From NCBI GenBank assembly GCA_024742305.1, contig JANSYQ010000001.1:310001-374000 (forward strand): 64,000 nucleotides of DNA, in the 5' to 3' direction. The notes under the pieces were generated by a model. It ran no database searches. It was not told the DNA's origin and saw nothing but the letters and a program-made list of their open reading frames with translations. Positions 36,108-45,285 of this stretch are shown here, piece by piece (position 1 is the first letter of the stretch; every line of letters starts with the position of its first letter). Made by a program: the position numbers and the translations under genes. This DNA is from a bacterium (GTDB lineage Bacteria > Bacteroidota > Bacteroidia > Flavobacteriales_D > Crocinitomicaceae).

Positions 36108-36259
36108 GTACTGTCTTGCGTAGCAAATTTAGGATTTATTCCAACATAGATGGAACTATTCGGGTGATAACCTCTTTTTACACTTGTTGGAAGAATTTGC
36201 ACCTACTAACTCTATAGGTTATTTTCGTAATTTTACAACAAACCGAAAATTAAAGTCTT

Positions 36260-38203
36260 ATGAAAAAACTACTACTCGCACTAGCGCTGGTTCCATTTGC
36301 TGGGTTCTCCCAAATGGAAGACACAGGCGCAGAAGTGCAATTTGAACCATTGGCGAACAACATGCAGGTCGTTCAATCGGGTTCAAAGTCTACCTCTTGT
36401 GGACCAGACACCGTTCAGTACACCTTGGCAAAAGCTACGGGTCTTTCCGCTTTGAGTATCAACAACGCCACTTCAGGTTATGCCGTTTCTCAATACTTTA
36501 ACTGTCCTCAGACAATCACTATGACAGGAGTTGAGTTCTTCGCATACAAGCTAGATGCAACGGGAGGGACAACAATTAACGTTGATGTTCAAGTATACGC
36601 AGCCGGACCAGATTCACTACCAACTGGTTTGCCATTGGTGGCGGGAACTGTTCCTGTTGACACGAACTTCTACGGAGGAGATCTTGCGTTATTGAGCAAG
36701 TTTGGAAACTTCCCTCCAATTAATATTTCTGTTCCCTACGTGGTTGTAATTCAAAACAACTCACCGAACGGAATTGGATTGTTGTTTAGTGATTATCAAG
36801 CAACACCAGTACCAGACGGACTGCAGGAATGGTTGTGTGGAATTAACATTGCTGGTCTTTGGTACAATTCGTATGATATCAACGTAGGAGGTGTTCCTTT
36901 GGATTGTGATGCTTTGTTCAACCCATTGGTTTCCTATACCATGGATGCTGGCTTCACTCCATCAGCGAACTGCTTCACGGGAGGACCAACAATCAACTTT
37001 ACAAATACATCTTCTCCTATCCTTCAGGACAGAATGTACAATCAAGCCGCATTCCTTAACTTGACATCGTTGAGTTACACTTGGGATTTCGGTGACGGTG
37101 GTGGCGGAAACGCGATTGATACATCGAACACGTATGCGAATACGACTCTTGATTATACGGTTTACTTAACGGATACTTTATTCGGATGGACATCGACTTG
37201 TGTGGATTTGGACTCTACATTCATTGGCGATGACCTTATGACCATGTGGTCTTCGGTTCCTGCTGGAGCTGGTGTTGTAAACTTTACGGATAACTCAACA
37301 GCGAGTGCTCCTGTAACAAGTTGGCTATGGGATTTTGGAGATGGAAATACCTCTACTCAGCAAAACCCATCGCACACGTATGCATCTTCAGGAAACTACA
37401 CTGTTTGTTTGACAGCTGTTACAGACTGTGGAGTAGATTCAACTTGTGCAACGATTACTGTAACGGTATGTAACAACCCTACGGCTGCATTCTCGGAAAC
37501 GAATAACGATCCATCTTTCGATTTCACGGATGGTTCTACCACTACTGGTATCGTAACGTACGCTTGGGATTTCGGAGATGGAAACACATCTACACAACAA
37601 AATCCAACGCATACGTACATTGACAATGGTACTTACACGGTTACTTTGACCGTTACAGATGATTGTGGAACATCCACAGTTACTTCAACTGTTACTGTGA
37701 ACAACGGCTGTGTTGATCCAGTAGCTGGATTCACACAATCAGGTACAGAGCCTACGTTTACATTTACAAACACATCTACATCAAGCACAAATACAACGTA
37801 CAGCTGGGATATGGGAGATGGAACTACGTACACAACTATGGACGTAAACCACACATACACAGCGAACAACACGTACACTATTACATTGATTGTTACGGAT
37901 GACTGTGGTGCAGATACAACAACACAAACAGTAACAGTTTCCACTATCGGACTATTGGATTTGGAGGGAGATTCGTTTGTAGCGTATCCGAACCCAGCCA
38001 ATGACGTATTGAATGTTCAGTCTGCTCATAACATTGTTCGTGTAGAGTTGATAGATATGACAGGACGCACGGTTGTTAGCAATGAGTGCAATGCAAAAAC
38101 AGTAGAGGTGAAAACATCTCAATTGGCTGAAGGACATTACACGCTTCGTGCTTCACAAGAAAATGGTGAGGTGAAAATCACATCGATTGAAGTGATTCAC
38201 TAA
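36260..38203 (+). CDS. T9SS-secreted PKD-repeat protein
   Basis: 647 residues. The signal peptide is MKKLLLALALVPFAGFSQ. An N-terminal beta-sandwich-like region of about 210 residues is followed by four PKD domains, recognised by YTWDFGDGGGG, WLWDFGDGNTS, YAWDFGDGNTS and YSWDMGDGTTY, each with the trailing HTY...Y.V motif. The C-terminus (VAYPNPANDVLNVQ... to the end) is a type A T9SS sorting domain. Two of the PKD units are near-identical at DNA level, which indicates recent duplication. It is likely a surface or secreted protein; the PKD repeats act as spacers or glycan/protein-binding modules. Confidence 0.9.
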   Translation: MKKLLLALALVPFAGFSQMEDTGAEVQFEPLANNMQVVQSGSKSTSCGPDTVQYTLAKATGLSALSINNATSGYAVSQYFNCPQTITMTGVEFFAYKLDATGGTTINVDVQVYAAGPDSLPTGLPLVAGTVPVDTNFYGGDLALLSKFGNFPPINISVPYVVVIQNNSPNGIGLLFSDYQATPVPDGLQEWLCGINIAGLWYNSYDINVGGVPLDCDALFNPLVSYTMDAGFTPSANCFTGGPTINFTNTSSPILQDRMYNQAAFLNLTSLSYTWDFGDGGGGNAIDTSNTYANTTLDYTVYLTDTLFGWTSTCVDLDSTFIGDDLMTMWSSVPAGAGVVNFTDNSTASAPVTSWLWDFGDGNTSTQQNPSHTYASSGNYTVCLTAVTDCGVDSTCATITVTVCNNPTAAFSETNNDPSFDFTDGSTTTGIVTYAWDFGDGNTSTQQNPTHTYIDNGTYTVTLTVTDDCGTSTVTSTVTVNNGCVDPVAGFTQSGTEPTFTFTNTSTSSTNTTYSWDMGDGTTYTTMDVNHTYTANNTYTITLIVTDDCGADTTTQTVTVSTIGLLDLEGDSFVAYPNPANDVLNVQSAHNIVRVELIDMTGRTVVSNECNAKTVEVKTSQLAEGHYTLRASQENGEVKITSIEVIH

Positions 38204-38227
38204 ACATACGATTTCATAATTCAAAAG

Positions 38228-38261
38228 GTCGCTGTATCTCTCTGATATGGCGACTTTTTTT
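38228..38261 (+). terminator. Intrinsic terminator after the PKD protein gene
   Basis: GTCGC (38228-38232) and GCGAC (38250-38254) enclose a second stem TATC/GATA with a TCTCT loop; seven T residues follow. Confidence 0.75.
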
Positions 38262-38346
38262 GTGCTTAAAAAGTACACCTCGGCTACGTTCTACGTGCAG
38301 TAGACGTACTATTACTTTACGGTTCGTAGAACTCTGAATTAAAAGA

Positions 38347-38380
38347 AAAAGCCATCCAACTCAGAGAGCGGATGGCTTTT
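38347..38380 (-). terminator. Intrinsic terminator after the metalloprotease gene
   Basis: AAAAGCCATCC (38347-38357) pairs with GGATGGCTTTT (38370-38380). Between this and the previous terminator, 38288-38332 contains a further loose inverted repeat (GTTCTACG/CGTAGAAC). Confidence 0.8.
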
Positions 38381-38401
38381 GTAAAATGTATTGTGCTTTT
38401 C

Positions 38402-40606
38402 TTAGTTCTTCACTACTTGGTGTGTTGAAGTACCTTCATCACTGGTAACGCGAATCATATAGATTCCTGAACTCAAGTTCTCAAGGTTCACTGTGGTTGT
38501 TTTCACATCGGTTACATCCATTGTTTCCAATGTTTTTCCCTGCATATCAACCAATTCAATAGACTGAACTTCACCTGTCCAAAGTACGTTTACGATATCG
38601 TTGGTTGGGTTCGGGTACAGTTCCAAATCTCCATTAACCAATTCATCCATACCGGCGAATGCCTCCGCAATAGTGAAGTTAAAGTTGGACATATCAAAGA
38701 ACGTTCCTTCCTCACTCATTACCATCACACGGGCGATGTTTGTAAAGTTAGATGGCACCACAATTTGCGCTGATCCCGTATTAGGAACACCTGTCGCCAA
38801 CGTGATTGGGAAGTTGTTTCCTCCGTCTGTAGATAGGAAAATGTCCACATTCTGACAGTTTACTGGCGCATTGTCTGTATTGGCAACATCCCACGTTACC
38901 GTTCTTGTTTGCGTTTCGTACCAAACAATACCCAAGGTATTTGGAGAAGTCACTTCAAAAGGACCGCTGTTTCCATCAACTGTTACTGTAACATCTGCAT
39001 GATCGTTACATCCTCCTGCTCCGGAAGCATTGTCGCGAACTGTTACACGGAAGTTCATTGTACGTGATACACTTGGAATGCGCTCCCAAGTAAACGGACC
39101 GTTGTTTTTGATCGCTGAAAGTTTTGGGAAGTATCGAGTTGGATTACTATCTGAAGGCCAGCTGCGGAAGTTAGGTCCATTCGTAGACGTAGCAACCGGT
39201 GGTTGTGTACTTGCTTGATTGTCCATTTGTTCCCAGTTGTATGTCAATGGATCGCCATCAGGATCGGTCACTGTCGCAGTTAATGCGAAAGGCGTGCTTG
39301 CTGGCACCGTTGCTCCTCCATTAGTTCCTGTAATTGTAGGAGCTGTATTTGACAGAGGTGTGATCGTTTCACACTGGTGGCCAGTACTCATAATTTCAAA
39401 GTGTATTTCCTCAAGACTCACTCCATGGAAGTGATCGTCACTGTTGCTTTGCACGTTCGGAGCACAAATTCCAGCATACCCCATAATGGTACTAGCACTA
39501 CCCGGCTCCATTGCTGTACCGTTGTTTCGGTTACAATCATTGTTTTGCGTGTGATTGGCACCAAACTGGTGTCCCATTTCGTGAGCAACATAATCTACAT
39601 CAAAAGGATCTCCGACAGGAGCGCCACTTCCGGTAACTCCGCGTGCTTTGCTTGATGAACAAACAACACCCAATCCAGCTAATCCGCCACTATCCGTTCC
39701 AAATACGTGGCCGATATCGTAGTTAGATGAACCGATATTGGAATTAATATCCGTTTGCACTTGTGTAATCATGGCACCGGTATTTCCATTCGAGTAAGGG
39801 TCCGATGATGGATCAGTATAAACGATTTGATCGTTGTTAGCAATGATTTCCATGGTGATTGCCATGTCTTTCTCATAAATCCCGTTCACACGGTTCATGG
39901 TCGTTACTTGCGCAGCCAAGGCATCATTCACTGTTCCTCCGTGGAATTGTGTGTATTCTCCAGTTGCGGCAATTGCACAACGATAGGTGCGAAGCTCACA
40001 AGTTCCAAATTCTTTCAACTCTCCTGTTGTTAGTTCGATGGAAGTGTTCAAAGGCTCCAAGTCACTGTTAAATTGGCAATCTCGGACCTTGTCAGTAACG
40101 AAGTTTTCACGTGTGTACACGATGTAGTAATCGTTGTTTCCCATGATGGCAGGGTCGATGAAGATAGTGGACCCATCAGCTCGCAAAATCATTGCGTGCA
40201 AACCTTTGTGAGTGATATCCCATTTTACAAAGTACCCTTCTTCATTGTAGGCATCGTACGTGTGAATGTCGGGGTAATTTTCAGCCAACCCTGGGCTAAT
40301 GGTATGGTTTCCTTTTGCATAATACGTATGGAAGGAACCATCGGGATGCGGGAAGCTCAGCTCCGCTACAAAACCTTGTCCAACCTCACGGAACATAATT
40401 CCATTCAACTGCGCCAATAAAGCTTCTTCGTCCATTTCAAAATAAAGGGCATCGGTTGCTCTAATTTGCAAATCGCCATGCTGTAGAACGGTGGCTTCTG
40501 TTACGGGTTGAACTGCATAGTTTACAGATTTTGTGTTCTGTGCGGCTGCATTACCGGAAATAAAGATACATCCGGACACCGCCAGAGAGTACAGTACAGT
40601 TTTCAT
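38402..40606 (-). CDS. T9SS-secreted reprolysin-like zinc metalloprotease
   Basis: 734 residues. The N-terminal signal peptide (MKTVLYSLAVSGCIFISGNAAAQ) is followed by a propeptide-like region (about 25-200). The catalytic domain contains AHEMGHQFGANH (HExxHxxGxxH; His342, Glu343, His346, His352), the zinc site of metzincins of the M12B type, and a Met-turn-like ASTIMGYAG. Beta-sandwich domains (about 420-640) follow, with TVTDPDGDPLTYNWEQ. The C-terminal ELYPNPTNDIVNVLW... is a T9SS sorting domain. Secreted protein-degrading enzyme, probably for nutrient acquisition. Single-gene unit with its own terminator. Confidence 0.92.
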   Translation of the reverse strand: MKTVLYSLAVSGCIFISGNAAAQNTKSVNYAVQPVTEATVLQHGDLQIRATDALYFEMDEEALLAQLNGIMFREVGQGFVAELSFPHPDGSFHTYYAKGNHTISPGLAENYPDIHTYDAYNEEGYFVKWDITHKGLHAMILRADGSTIFIDPAIMGNNDYYIVYTRENFVTDKVRDCQFNSDLEPLNTSIELTTGELKEFGTCELRTYRCAIAATGEYTQFHGGTVNDALAAQVTTMNRVNGIYEKDMAITMEIIANNDQIVYTDPSSDPYSNGNTGAMITQVQTDINSNIGSSNYDIGHVFGTDSGGLAGLGVVCSSSKARGVTGSGAPVGDPFDVDYVAHEMGHQFGANHTQNNDCNRNNGTAMEPGSASTIMGYAGICAPNVQSNSDDHFHGVSLEEIHFEIMSTGHQCETITPLSNTAPTITGTNGGATVPASTPFALTATVTDPDGDPLTYNWEQMDNQASTQPPVATSTNGPNFRSWPSDSNPTRYFPKLSAIKNNGPFTWERIPSVSRTMNFRVTVRDNASGAGGCNDHADVTVTVDGNSGPFEVTSPNTLGIVWYETQTRTVTWDVANTDNAPVNCQNVDIFLSTDGGNNFPITLATGVPNTGSAQIVVPSNFTNIARVMVMSEEGTFFDMSNFNFTIAEAFAGMDELVNGDLELYPNPTNDIVNVLWTGEVQSIELVDMQGKTLETMDVTDVKTTTVNLENLSSGIYMIRVTSDEGTSTHQVVKN

Positions 40607-40787
40607 TTTCGCTAGTTTAATCTATTCCAGCTAAAGATAGGCAATTCGCCACCAATGGAAAAAAATAATTGTATTAGTCCTTATATTCCTATTTTAACAT
40701 GACGAATATCAGTTTTTTAGAAATAATTGGTCATGGTATAGGGCCGATGATTCCCCCACCTTTGTACAAGAACGTTACTAAAATTCA

Positions 40788-41090
40788 ATGATTATGGATA
40801 CGACACAAAAACAAGGGCTGGAATCAGCTGAAGTAATATTTGCAAAGAACACAGAGTTTAATCGCTTTGGATTGATATGTGCTGTGATTTTGGTAGTTGG
40901 ATGCTCTGGAGGTCTTGCAGTAGGTCTAGGTGGAGTTCAATACATAGGAACTTTGATTGCTGCGGTAATCCCAACGATGATTACATTGAGTCTACTTTTG
41001 GCAGTGGCACCAATGAAATACATTATGACTGCTGGATTAACAGCTACAGTTATCAACTTGAGTATGATCGCGTATTTTTTGATTGCTTAA
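40788..41090 (+). CDS. Small three-helix membrane protein, unknown function
   Basis: 100 residues. A hydrophilic N-terminus (MIMDTTQKQGLESAEVIFAKN) is followed by three hydrophobic segments (about 27-50, 51-71 and 76-99) rich in Gly and Ala. No family is recognised. A -7-like CACCTTTG precedes it at about 40757-40764, and a very strong terminator follows it, so it is expressed as its own short mRNA. Perhaps an abundant inner-membrane small protein; no partner can be named. Confidence 0.6.
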   Translation: MIMDTTQKQGLESAEVIFAKNTEFNRFGLICAVILVVGCSGGLAVGLGGVQYIGTLIAAVIPTMITLSLLLAVAPMKYIMTAGLTATVINLSMIAYFLIA

Positions 41091-41112
41091 CAAATTTCGA
41101 CGCGCTATAGGT

Positions 41113-41147
41113 AACCCTGACAATTGAGAGAGTTGTCAGGGTTTTTT
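41113..41147. terminator. Intrinsic terminator after the small membrane protein gene
   Basis: AACCCTGACAA (41113-41123) pairs perfectly with TTGTCAGGGTT (41133-41143) and ends in six T residues. It also stands ahead of the convergent response-regulator gene. Confidence 0.9.
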
Positions 41148-41199
41148 GTGGGCTCTAGTTTCGTTTGTGGAGTGCGCCGGATGAGGAAAAAAGGTACGT

Positions 41200-41892
41200 T
41201 TACTCAGTCTTCCCCAACATATAGCCGCTGGAGTGTACATTTTGAATGCCTAGGCTTTCATCATGACGAAGGTACTTTCGCAGTTTGGTGATATATACAT
41301 CCATACTCCTAGTAGTGAAGTAGCTATCTTCTCCCCAAATCTTTTTAAGAGCCTTTTCACGTGGCATAACTTCGTTATAATGTTCGCAGAGTAACTGCAT
41401 CAAAGCTCCTTCTTTTGGAGAAAGTTTACGTGATTCGATTTTATGATCGAGCAGTCGCGTAGCACATTCATAGGTATATTCTCCAATAGAATAAATGGGC
41501 GTTTCCTTCGATCCATCAGTATGTGTTCGTTGAAAGAGCGCCTCTAACTTCAAGAGTAATATTTCTATATCGAATGGCTTGGCGAGATAGTCATCAGCGC
41601 CACTTTTGTACCCGCGAATCATGTCTTCGCGCATGTTCCGTGCTGTGAGAAAAATAATGGGTGTGTTACTGTCTTTGTCGCGAATTTTCTCGGTAAGCGT
41701 AAAACCGTCCATGTTGGGCATCATTACGTCAAAAATGCACACATCAAAATGTTCTTTGAAAAATGCCGAATAACCTTGCGAGCCATCCTTCATCCATACG
41801 ACATCATAGTTTGACAATTGCAGGTAATTTTGAAGTAGGGAGCCGAAATTCTCCTCGTCTTCTACCAGTAATATGCGCTTCATTTCACTCAT
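41200..41892 (-). CDS. OmpR/RprY-type response regulator
   Basis: 230 residues. The receiver domain (1-120) has LVEDEEN, the phosphoacceptor Asp55 in FDVMMPNMDGF, and KPFD. The C-terminal winged helix (130-228) ends with TTRSMDVYITKLRKYLRHD, the OmpR-family recognition region. It should respond to the kinase encoded upstream, whose stop overlaps its start by 4 nt (ATGA). Its overall form is that of the RprX/RprY-type pairs of Bacteroidota. The divergent gene at 43686 is an obvious candidate target. Confidence 0.92.
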   Translation of the reverse strand: MSEMKRILLVEDEENFGSLLQNYLQLSNYDVVWMKDGSQGYSAFFKEHFDVCIFDVMMPNMDGFTLTEKIRDKDSNTPIIFLTARNMREDMIRGYKSGADDYLAKPFDIEILLLKLEALFQRTHTDGSKETPIYSIGEYTYECATRLLDHKIESRKLSPKEGALMQLLCEHYNEVMPREKALKKIWGEDSYFTTRSMDVYITKLRKYLRHDESLGIQNVHSSGYMLGKTE

Positions 41893-43511
41893 GATTTGGG
41901 CAATTCTACAATTACCGTGGTTCCTTCTTCTAGCTTGCTTTTAATCTCTACCGATCCATGGTGCTTTTTGACTACACTTTGAACGTAGCTAAGTCCCAAC
42001 CCGAAGCCTTTTCGGTTGTGAATGTTCCCAGTTTCAGCGCGATAAAACTTCTCGAACGCCTGTTTTTGTTGTTTGGTTGTCATACCAATACCGTTATCTT
42101 GAATGGCAACGGAAACCGTGCTGTTGTTTTGTTCAACTGTTACCACGATATTGGGTGCCTGATCGGATCGATACTTAATGCTATTGTCCAAAATATTCGT
42201 GAATGCATTGGTGAGATGAAAAGCATCACCCACAAGTATAATTTCTTCATCTTCAGGCAGAGAAATCACTCCATTTACCTGTTGTAAAGCAAGTTCCACA
42301 TTTTTTATCGAACGCACCAAGATTTCGTGAATGCTGAGTTGGTCGGTAGAAAGTTTTAATTCTCCGGAATCCAAAGCGGCTGTGTCAAGAACCCGTTCTA
42401 CGTGCGAGTTTATTCGATCCTTTTCATCTTCAATTAACCTGGTCAAACGTCGAACTTCTTCCGGATTTTTAATCACCTGCGGGTGATTAATGGACGCCGT
42501 GGCTATAGAGATGGATGCTAACGGTGTTTTCAACTCATGCGTCATGTTGTTGATGAAGTCATTTTTGATCTGACTGACCTTTTTCTGCTTAAAAATGAAG
42601 TAGAGCGCATAACCAAATGAAAGTAAAATCAAAACGGTGAAAAGGATAGAAAGCGCAGTCATCTTCCATACCCTCGCCCAAACAAAATTGCTACTATCAT
42701 CTGTTTGTACATACAGTGTGTAATTCATTTTATTGCTTCGGTCGCTTTGAAACAATTCCTTTGAAAAGGCTGATTTCGTTCGCGTTGAGTCGTAATTCTT
42801 TGAAACGAAGTCGGGTTCAAATGCTCCAGTCGCATCGTTTTTCACCGCGAAAGCAAAACTTCCTGTGATTCCTTCCTTTTTCAGAGCTTTCCCAATTTTA
42901 TCTTTTAAATCTTTTGGGTCAATTCGGTCGGACAACTTACCCGTTAACAAGGTTTCTAGCGTATACCGTTGTACCACAGATTTCACGCGGTCGCGCTTTT
43001 TTACAATGTGTTCCCGATCTCTGAGAGAGTCCGTTCCACTGTAAATCGCCTCCACTTTTTCCGACCAAAAAATGTTTTGAGCTGAATCGGAAAGACTGTC
43101 GTCGGTAATTATTACGCTTCGCATATCCATTGAATCATGGCGTATTATTCGACGCTCTCCTTTTTGTTTTCCCGGTGAGTGAATGATCTTCATTTCATCA
43201 CGGTGGATGTTCTTATGGGCATCATCTTGCTTCACATTGATTTCTAGAATGGCTTCTTCACGCATATCAGGAAGTACGATAAACTCCTTCACTAGCGAAT
43301 CAACCCCGCCAAACTCTCTTTTTAAAAAAAGCTCTACTTCTTGAATATCAATGGAGTCGTTTACTGTATTCAGGGCTTCGTTTACCCGGACTTCAAAGTC
43401 CTTTTCCTGCTCTGCAATGGAACTACTGATCCAACTGGTTTGAATCCAAATGATTCCTACCATGGAAACCAACATGAGTGAAATCAGTATGTAAATGAGT
43501 TTGTTCTTCAT
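41889..43511 (-). CDS. Membrane sensor histidine kinase
   Basis: 540 residues. Two membrane helices (about 5-27 and 284-306) enclose a periplasmic sensor region of roughly 255 residues, which has no recognisable domain but is strongly charged. There is no HAMP domain. The HisKA box is MTHELKTPL (phosphoacceptor His325), followed by the N box (FTNILDNSIKY), DNGIGM and FGLGLSYVQSVVKKH of the HATPase domain. A perfect -7 element (TATCTTTG, minus strand 43522-43529) lies 11 nt before the ATG, so the kinase/regulator mRNA has a very short leader. It faces the acidic surface-protein gene head-to-head. Confidence 0.92.
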   Translation of the reverse strand: MKNKLIYILISLMLVSMVGIIWIQTSWISSSIAEQEKDFEVRVNEALNTVNDSIDIQEVELFLKREFGGVDSLVKEFIVLPDMREEAILEINVKQDDAHKNIHRDEMKIIHSPGKQKGERRIIRHDSMDMRSVIITDDSLSDSAQNIFWSEKVEAIYSGTDSLRDREHIVKKRDRVKSVVQRYTLETLLTGKLSDRIDPKDLKDKIGKALKKEGITGSFAFAVKNDATGAFEPDFVSKNYDSTRTKSAFSKELFQSDRSNKMNYTLYVQTDDSSNFVWARVWKMTALSILFTVLILLSFGYALYFIFKQKKVSQIKNDFINNMTHELKTPLASISIATASINHPQVIKNPEEVRRLTRLIEDEKDRINSHVERVLDTAALDSGELKLSTDQLSIHEILVRSIKNVELALQQVNGVISLPEDEEIILVGDAFHLTNAFTNILDNSIKYRSDQAPNIVVTVEQNNSTVSVAIQDNGIGMTTKQQKQAFEKFYRAETGNIHNRKGFGLGLSYVQSVVKKHHGSVEIKSKLEEGTTVIVELPKS

Positions 43512-43685
43512 TCGTAACTGTCAAAGATACAATCGCTTTGAGGGGTAAAAAGCACTTTAACCTAACTTTAACCTTCCTTATTTTGGCTTCAACCCTTTTC
43601 GCCCAACAATCACCCTACTTTAGCCACAGATGTTTTCGCTGAACTATCAGCACAGGCACAAAACAATTTGAAACACATAAATCTA

Positions 43686-45161
43686 ATGGATATGAGAAGA
43701 TCACAACACATTATTGCCGTAGTGGGAATTGCGGCAATTGCAACAGCACTGGTTTCGTTCTCAGGTGGAGATACCACTCAGAAAAACGATGACGACAAAA
43801 AGAAGAAGTACCACGTAATTCATCAAAAGGATGGAGAATTGGTTGAGTACGACACAATCATTCCTATGAGTTCGGAGTATTCCGTTCAAGATTTCCTTGT
43901 CGACAAAGGGATTGATGATCCTGAAGCGAAGATTATTAAGGTTCCTTCCATGGCAAATGGTGCATTCATTTCTGACGACGGGGAAGATACGCGCATCTTC
44001 GTTCACAAAATGGATGAAGAAATTGAGACTACTAATGAAAATGGCGTGCAGAAAGAAGTGAAAATCATCCGTGAAGAGAATGAAAACGGAGAGGTCGTCA
44101 CAAAAAAATACGTGAATGGTGAGGAAGTAGAGTTGTCTGAAGAAGACATGAAGCGCATACATCAACATAAAGAAGGGGCTCCGCACAAGGTGATCATCAG
44201 AAAAGGTGATGACGACCTGAAATGGGAAGAAAAGGAACACTCTGAAAACGTGGAACTGAAAGTCAAAATGGATGACGAAGGAAACATGCATGTACAGAAA
44301 TTCGTGAACGGTGAAGAAGTGGAAGTTTCCGAAGAGGAAATGGAGCAAATTAAGAATCGTGAACACAGACAACACAAGGTTTTCATCATGAAGAGTGATG
44401 ATGACAAGAAGATGACGCCTAAGGAGGGTGAAGAAATTGTAGCGTTGAAAGTAGAAATGGACGACGAAGGAAACATGAAGGTTCAGAAGTTCGTGAACGG
44501 CGAAGAAGTGGAAGTTTCCGAAAAGGAAATGGAGGAAATCAAAGCCGGTCAGGACGAGCGCATTCTATTGATTCATGGTGATCATAAAGGCGACATCAAA
44601 TTGGATTCACTTATGGAAGTGATTGAGATGGACGTAGAAATGATCGAGGGAGCCGACCATGAGGAAGGGCAACAACGCATCATTGTGAAAGAAATCCGCA
44701 TGGATGATGTGGAAACTACCGACGACATGAAAGTAGTTCGCAAGGAAATCCGCATGCGCAATGACGTAGAAGTAAATGGCGAAGAGGAAGACTTCACGGT
44801 GGTTCTCGTTCACGAAAACTACAACGAATCCATGGAGGAGCAAACGCACATTCGAATGATTGTGGAGGATGACGATGAAGTTATTTCAGACGAGCGCGAA
44901 ATGTCATTGAATGACCCTATTTCAGTGTATCCAAACCCAAATGATGGAAGCTTTACTATTGCTTTCACGCAAAAAAATACGGCAAAAACATCCATCAACG
45001 TAGTGGATGCGCAAGGAAAGGTTGTCTTTAAAGAAAAGCTAGGTGATTTTTCAGGAGCCTATAAAAAAGAATTGGACCTGAAAAAACATGGTGTAGGCGT
45101 ATACATCGTTACTGTGCAGCAGGGCGGTGAGACTTCTTCACGCAAGGTAATCGTTGAATAA
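43686..45161 (+). CDS. Acidic repeat-containing T9SS surface protein
   Basis: 491 residues from the ATG at 43686 (43692 is also possible; an upstream TTG is less likely). A signal-anchor-like hydrophobic stretch (HIIAVVGIAAIATALVSFS) is followed by a very acidic Glu/Asp/Lys-rich middle part. This contains at least two and a half tandem copies of a 63-residue unit with VNGEEVEVSEEEM and MDDEGNM; the DNA of the last two copies (44268 and 44457, exactly 189 bp apart) is nearly identical. The end (ISVYPNPNDGSFTIAF...) is a T9SS sorting domain. Possible divalent-cation-binding surface protein. It is divergent from a two-component system that may control it. Confidence 0.8.
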   Translation: MDMRRSQHIIAVVGIAAIATALVSFSGGDTTQKNDDDKKKKYHVIHQKDGELVEYDTIIPMSSEYSVQDFLVDKGIDDPEAKIIKVPSMANGAFISDDGEDTRIFVHKMDEEIETTNENGVQKEVKIIREENENGEVVTKKYVNGEEVELSEEDMKRIHQHKEGAPHKVIIRKGDDDLKWEEKEHSENVELKVKMDDEGNMHVQKFVNGEEVEVSEEEMEQIKNREHRQHKVFIMKSDDDKKMTPKEGEEIVALKVEMDDEGNMKVQKFVNGEEVEVSEKEMEEIKAGQDERILLIHGDHKGDIKLDSLMEVIEMDVEMIEGADHEEGQQRIIVKEIRMDDVETTDDMKVVRKEIRMRNDVEVNGEEEDFTVVLVHENYNESMEEQTHIRMIVEDDDEVISDEREMSLNDPISVYPNPNDGSFTIAFTQKNTAKTSINVVDAQGKVVFKEKLGDFSGAYKKELDLKKHGVGVYIVTVQQGGETSSRKVIVE

Positions 45162-45181
45162 ATTTTAGACGCTACAGAGCA

Positions 45182-45205
45182 TTTCATAAGTACAGTTTTA
45201 GTTAG
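45182..45205 (+). repeat. 24-nt intergenic repeat, copy 2
   Basis: Identical over 24 nt to 26980-27003 (core TAAGTACAGTTTTAGTTAG). It begins 21 nt after the stop of the acidic protein gene and 15 nt before a terminator. It is framed by a weak stem AGCA/TGCT (45178-45181 and 45207-45210). Confidence 0.7.
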
Positions 45206-45219
45206 GTGCTTCAACGATT

Positions 45220-45257
45220 AAAAAGCCGGACATCTTTTTTTAGGTGTTCGGCTTTTT
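45220..45257. terminator. Bidirectional intrinsic terminator
   Basis: AAAAAGCCGGACA (45220-45232) pairs with TGTTCGGCTTTTT (45245-45257), with one G-T pair. It lies between convergent genes, and A/T tracts on both sides allow use in both directions. Confidence 0.82.
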
Positions 45258-45285
45258 GCATTTACTCCTTCTAAAGACAACAATA

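Noticed and set aside
36260-38203. PKD repeat DNA as a CRISPR-like or satellite array
   Set aside because: The repetition follows the PKD domain period in frame and has no uniform spacers; it is protein-coding duplication.
38288-38332. Loose inverted repeat GTTCTACG/CGTAGAAC between two terminators
   Set aside because: 29-nt loop, no T-tract and no clear relation to either gene; noted only as part of the intergenic region.
43761-44375. A 204-residue open frame on the minus strand inside the acidic protein gene
   Set aside because: It is the antisense image of GAA/GAT-rich codons, giving a Phe/His/Val low-complexity translation. The plus-strand protein has a signal sequence and a T9SS domain, so it is the real gene.
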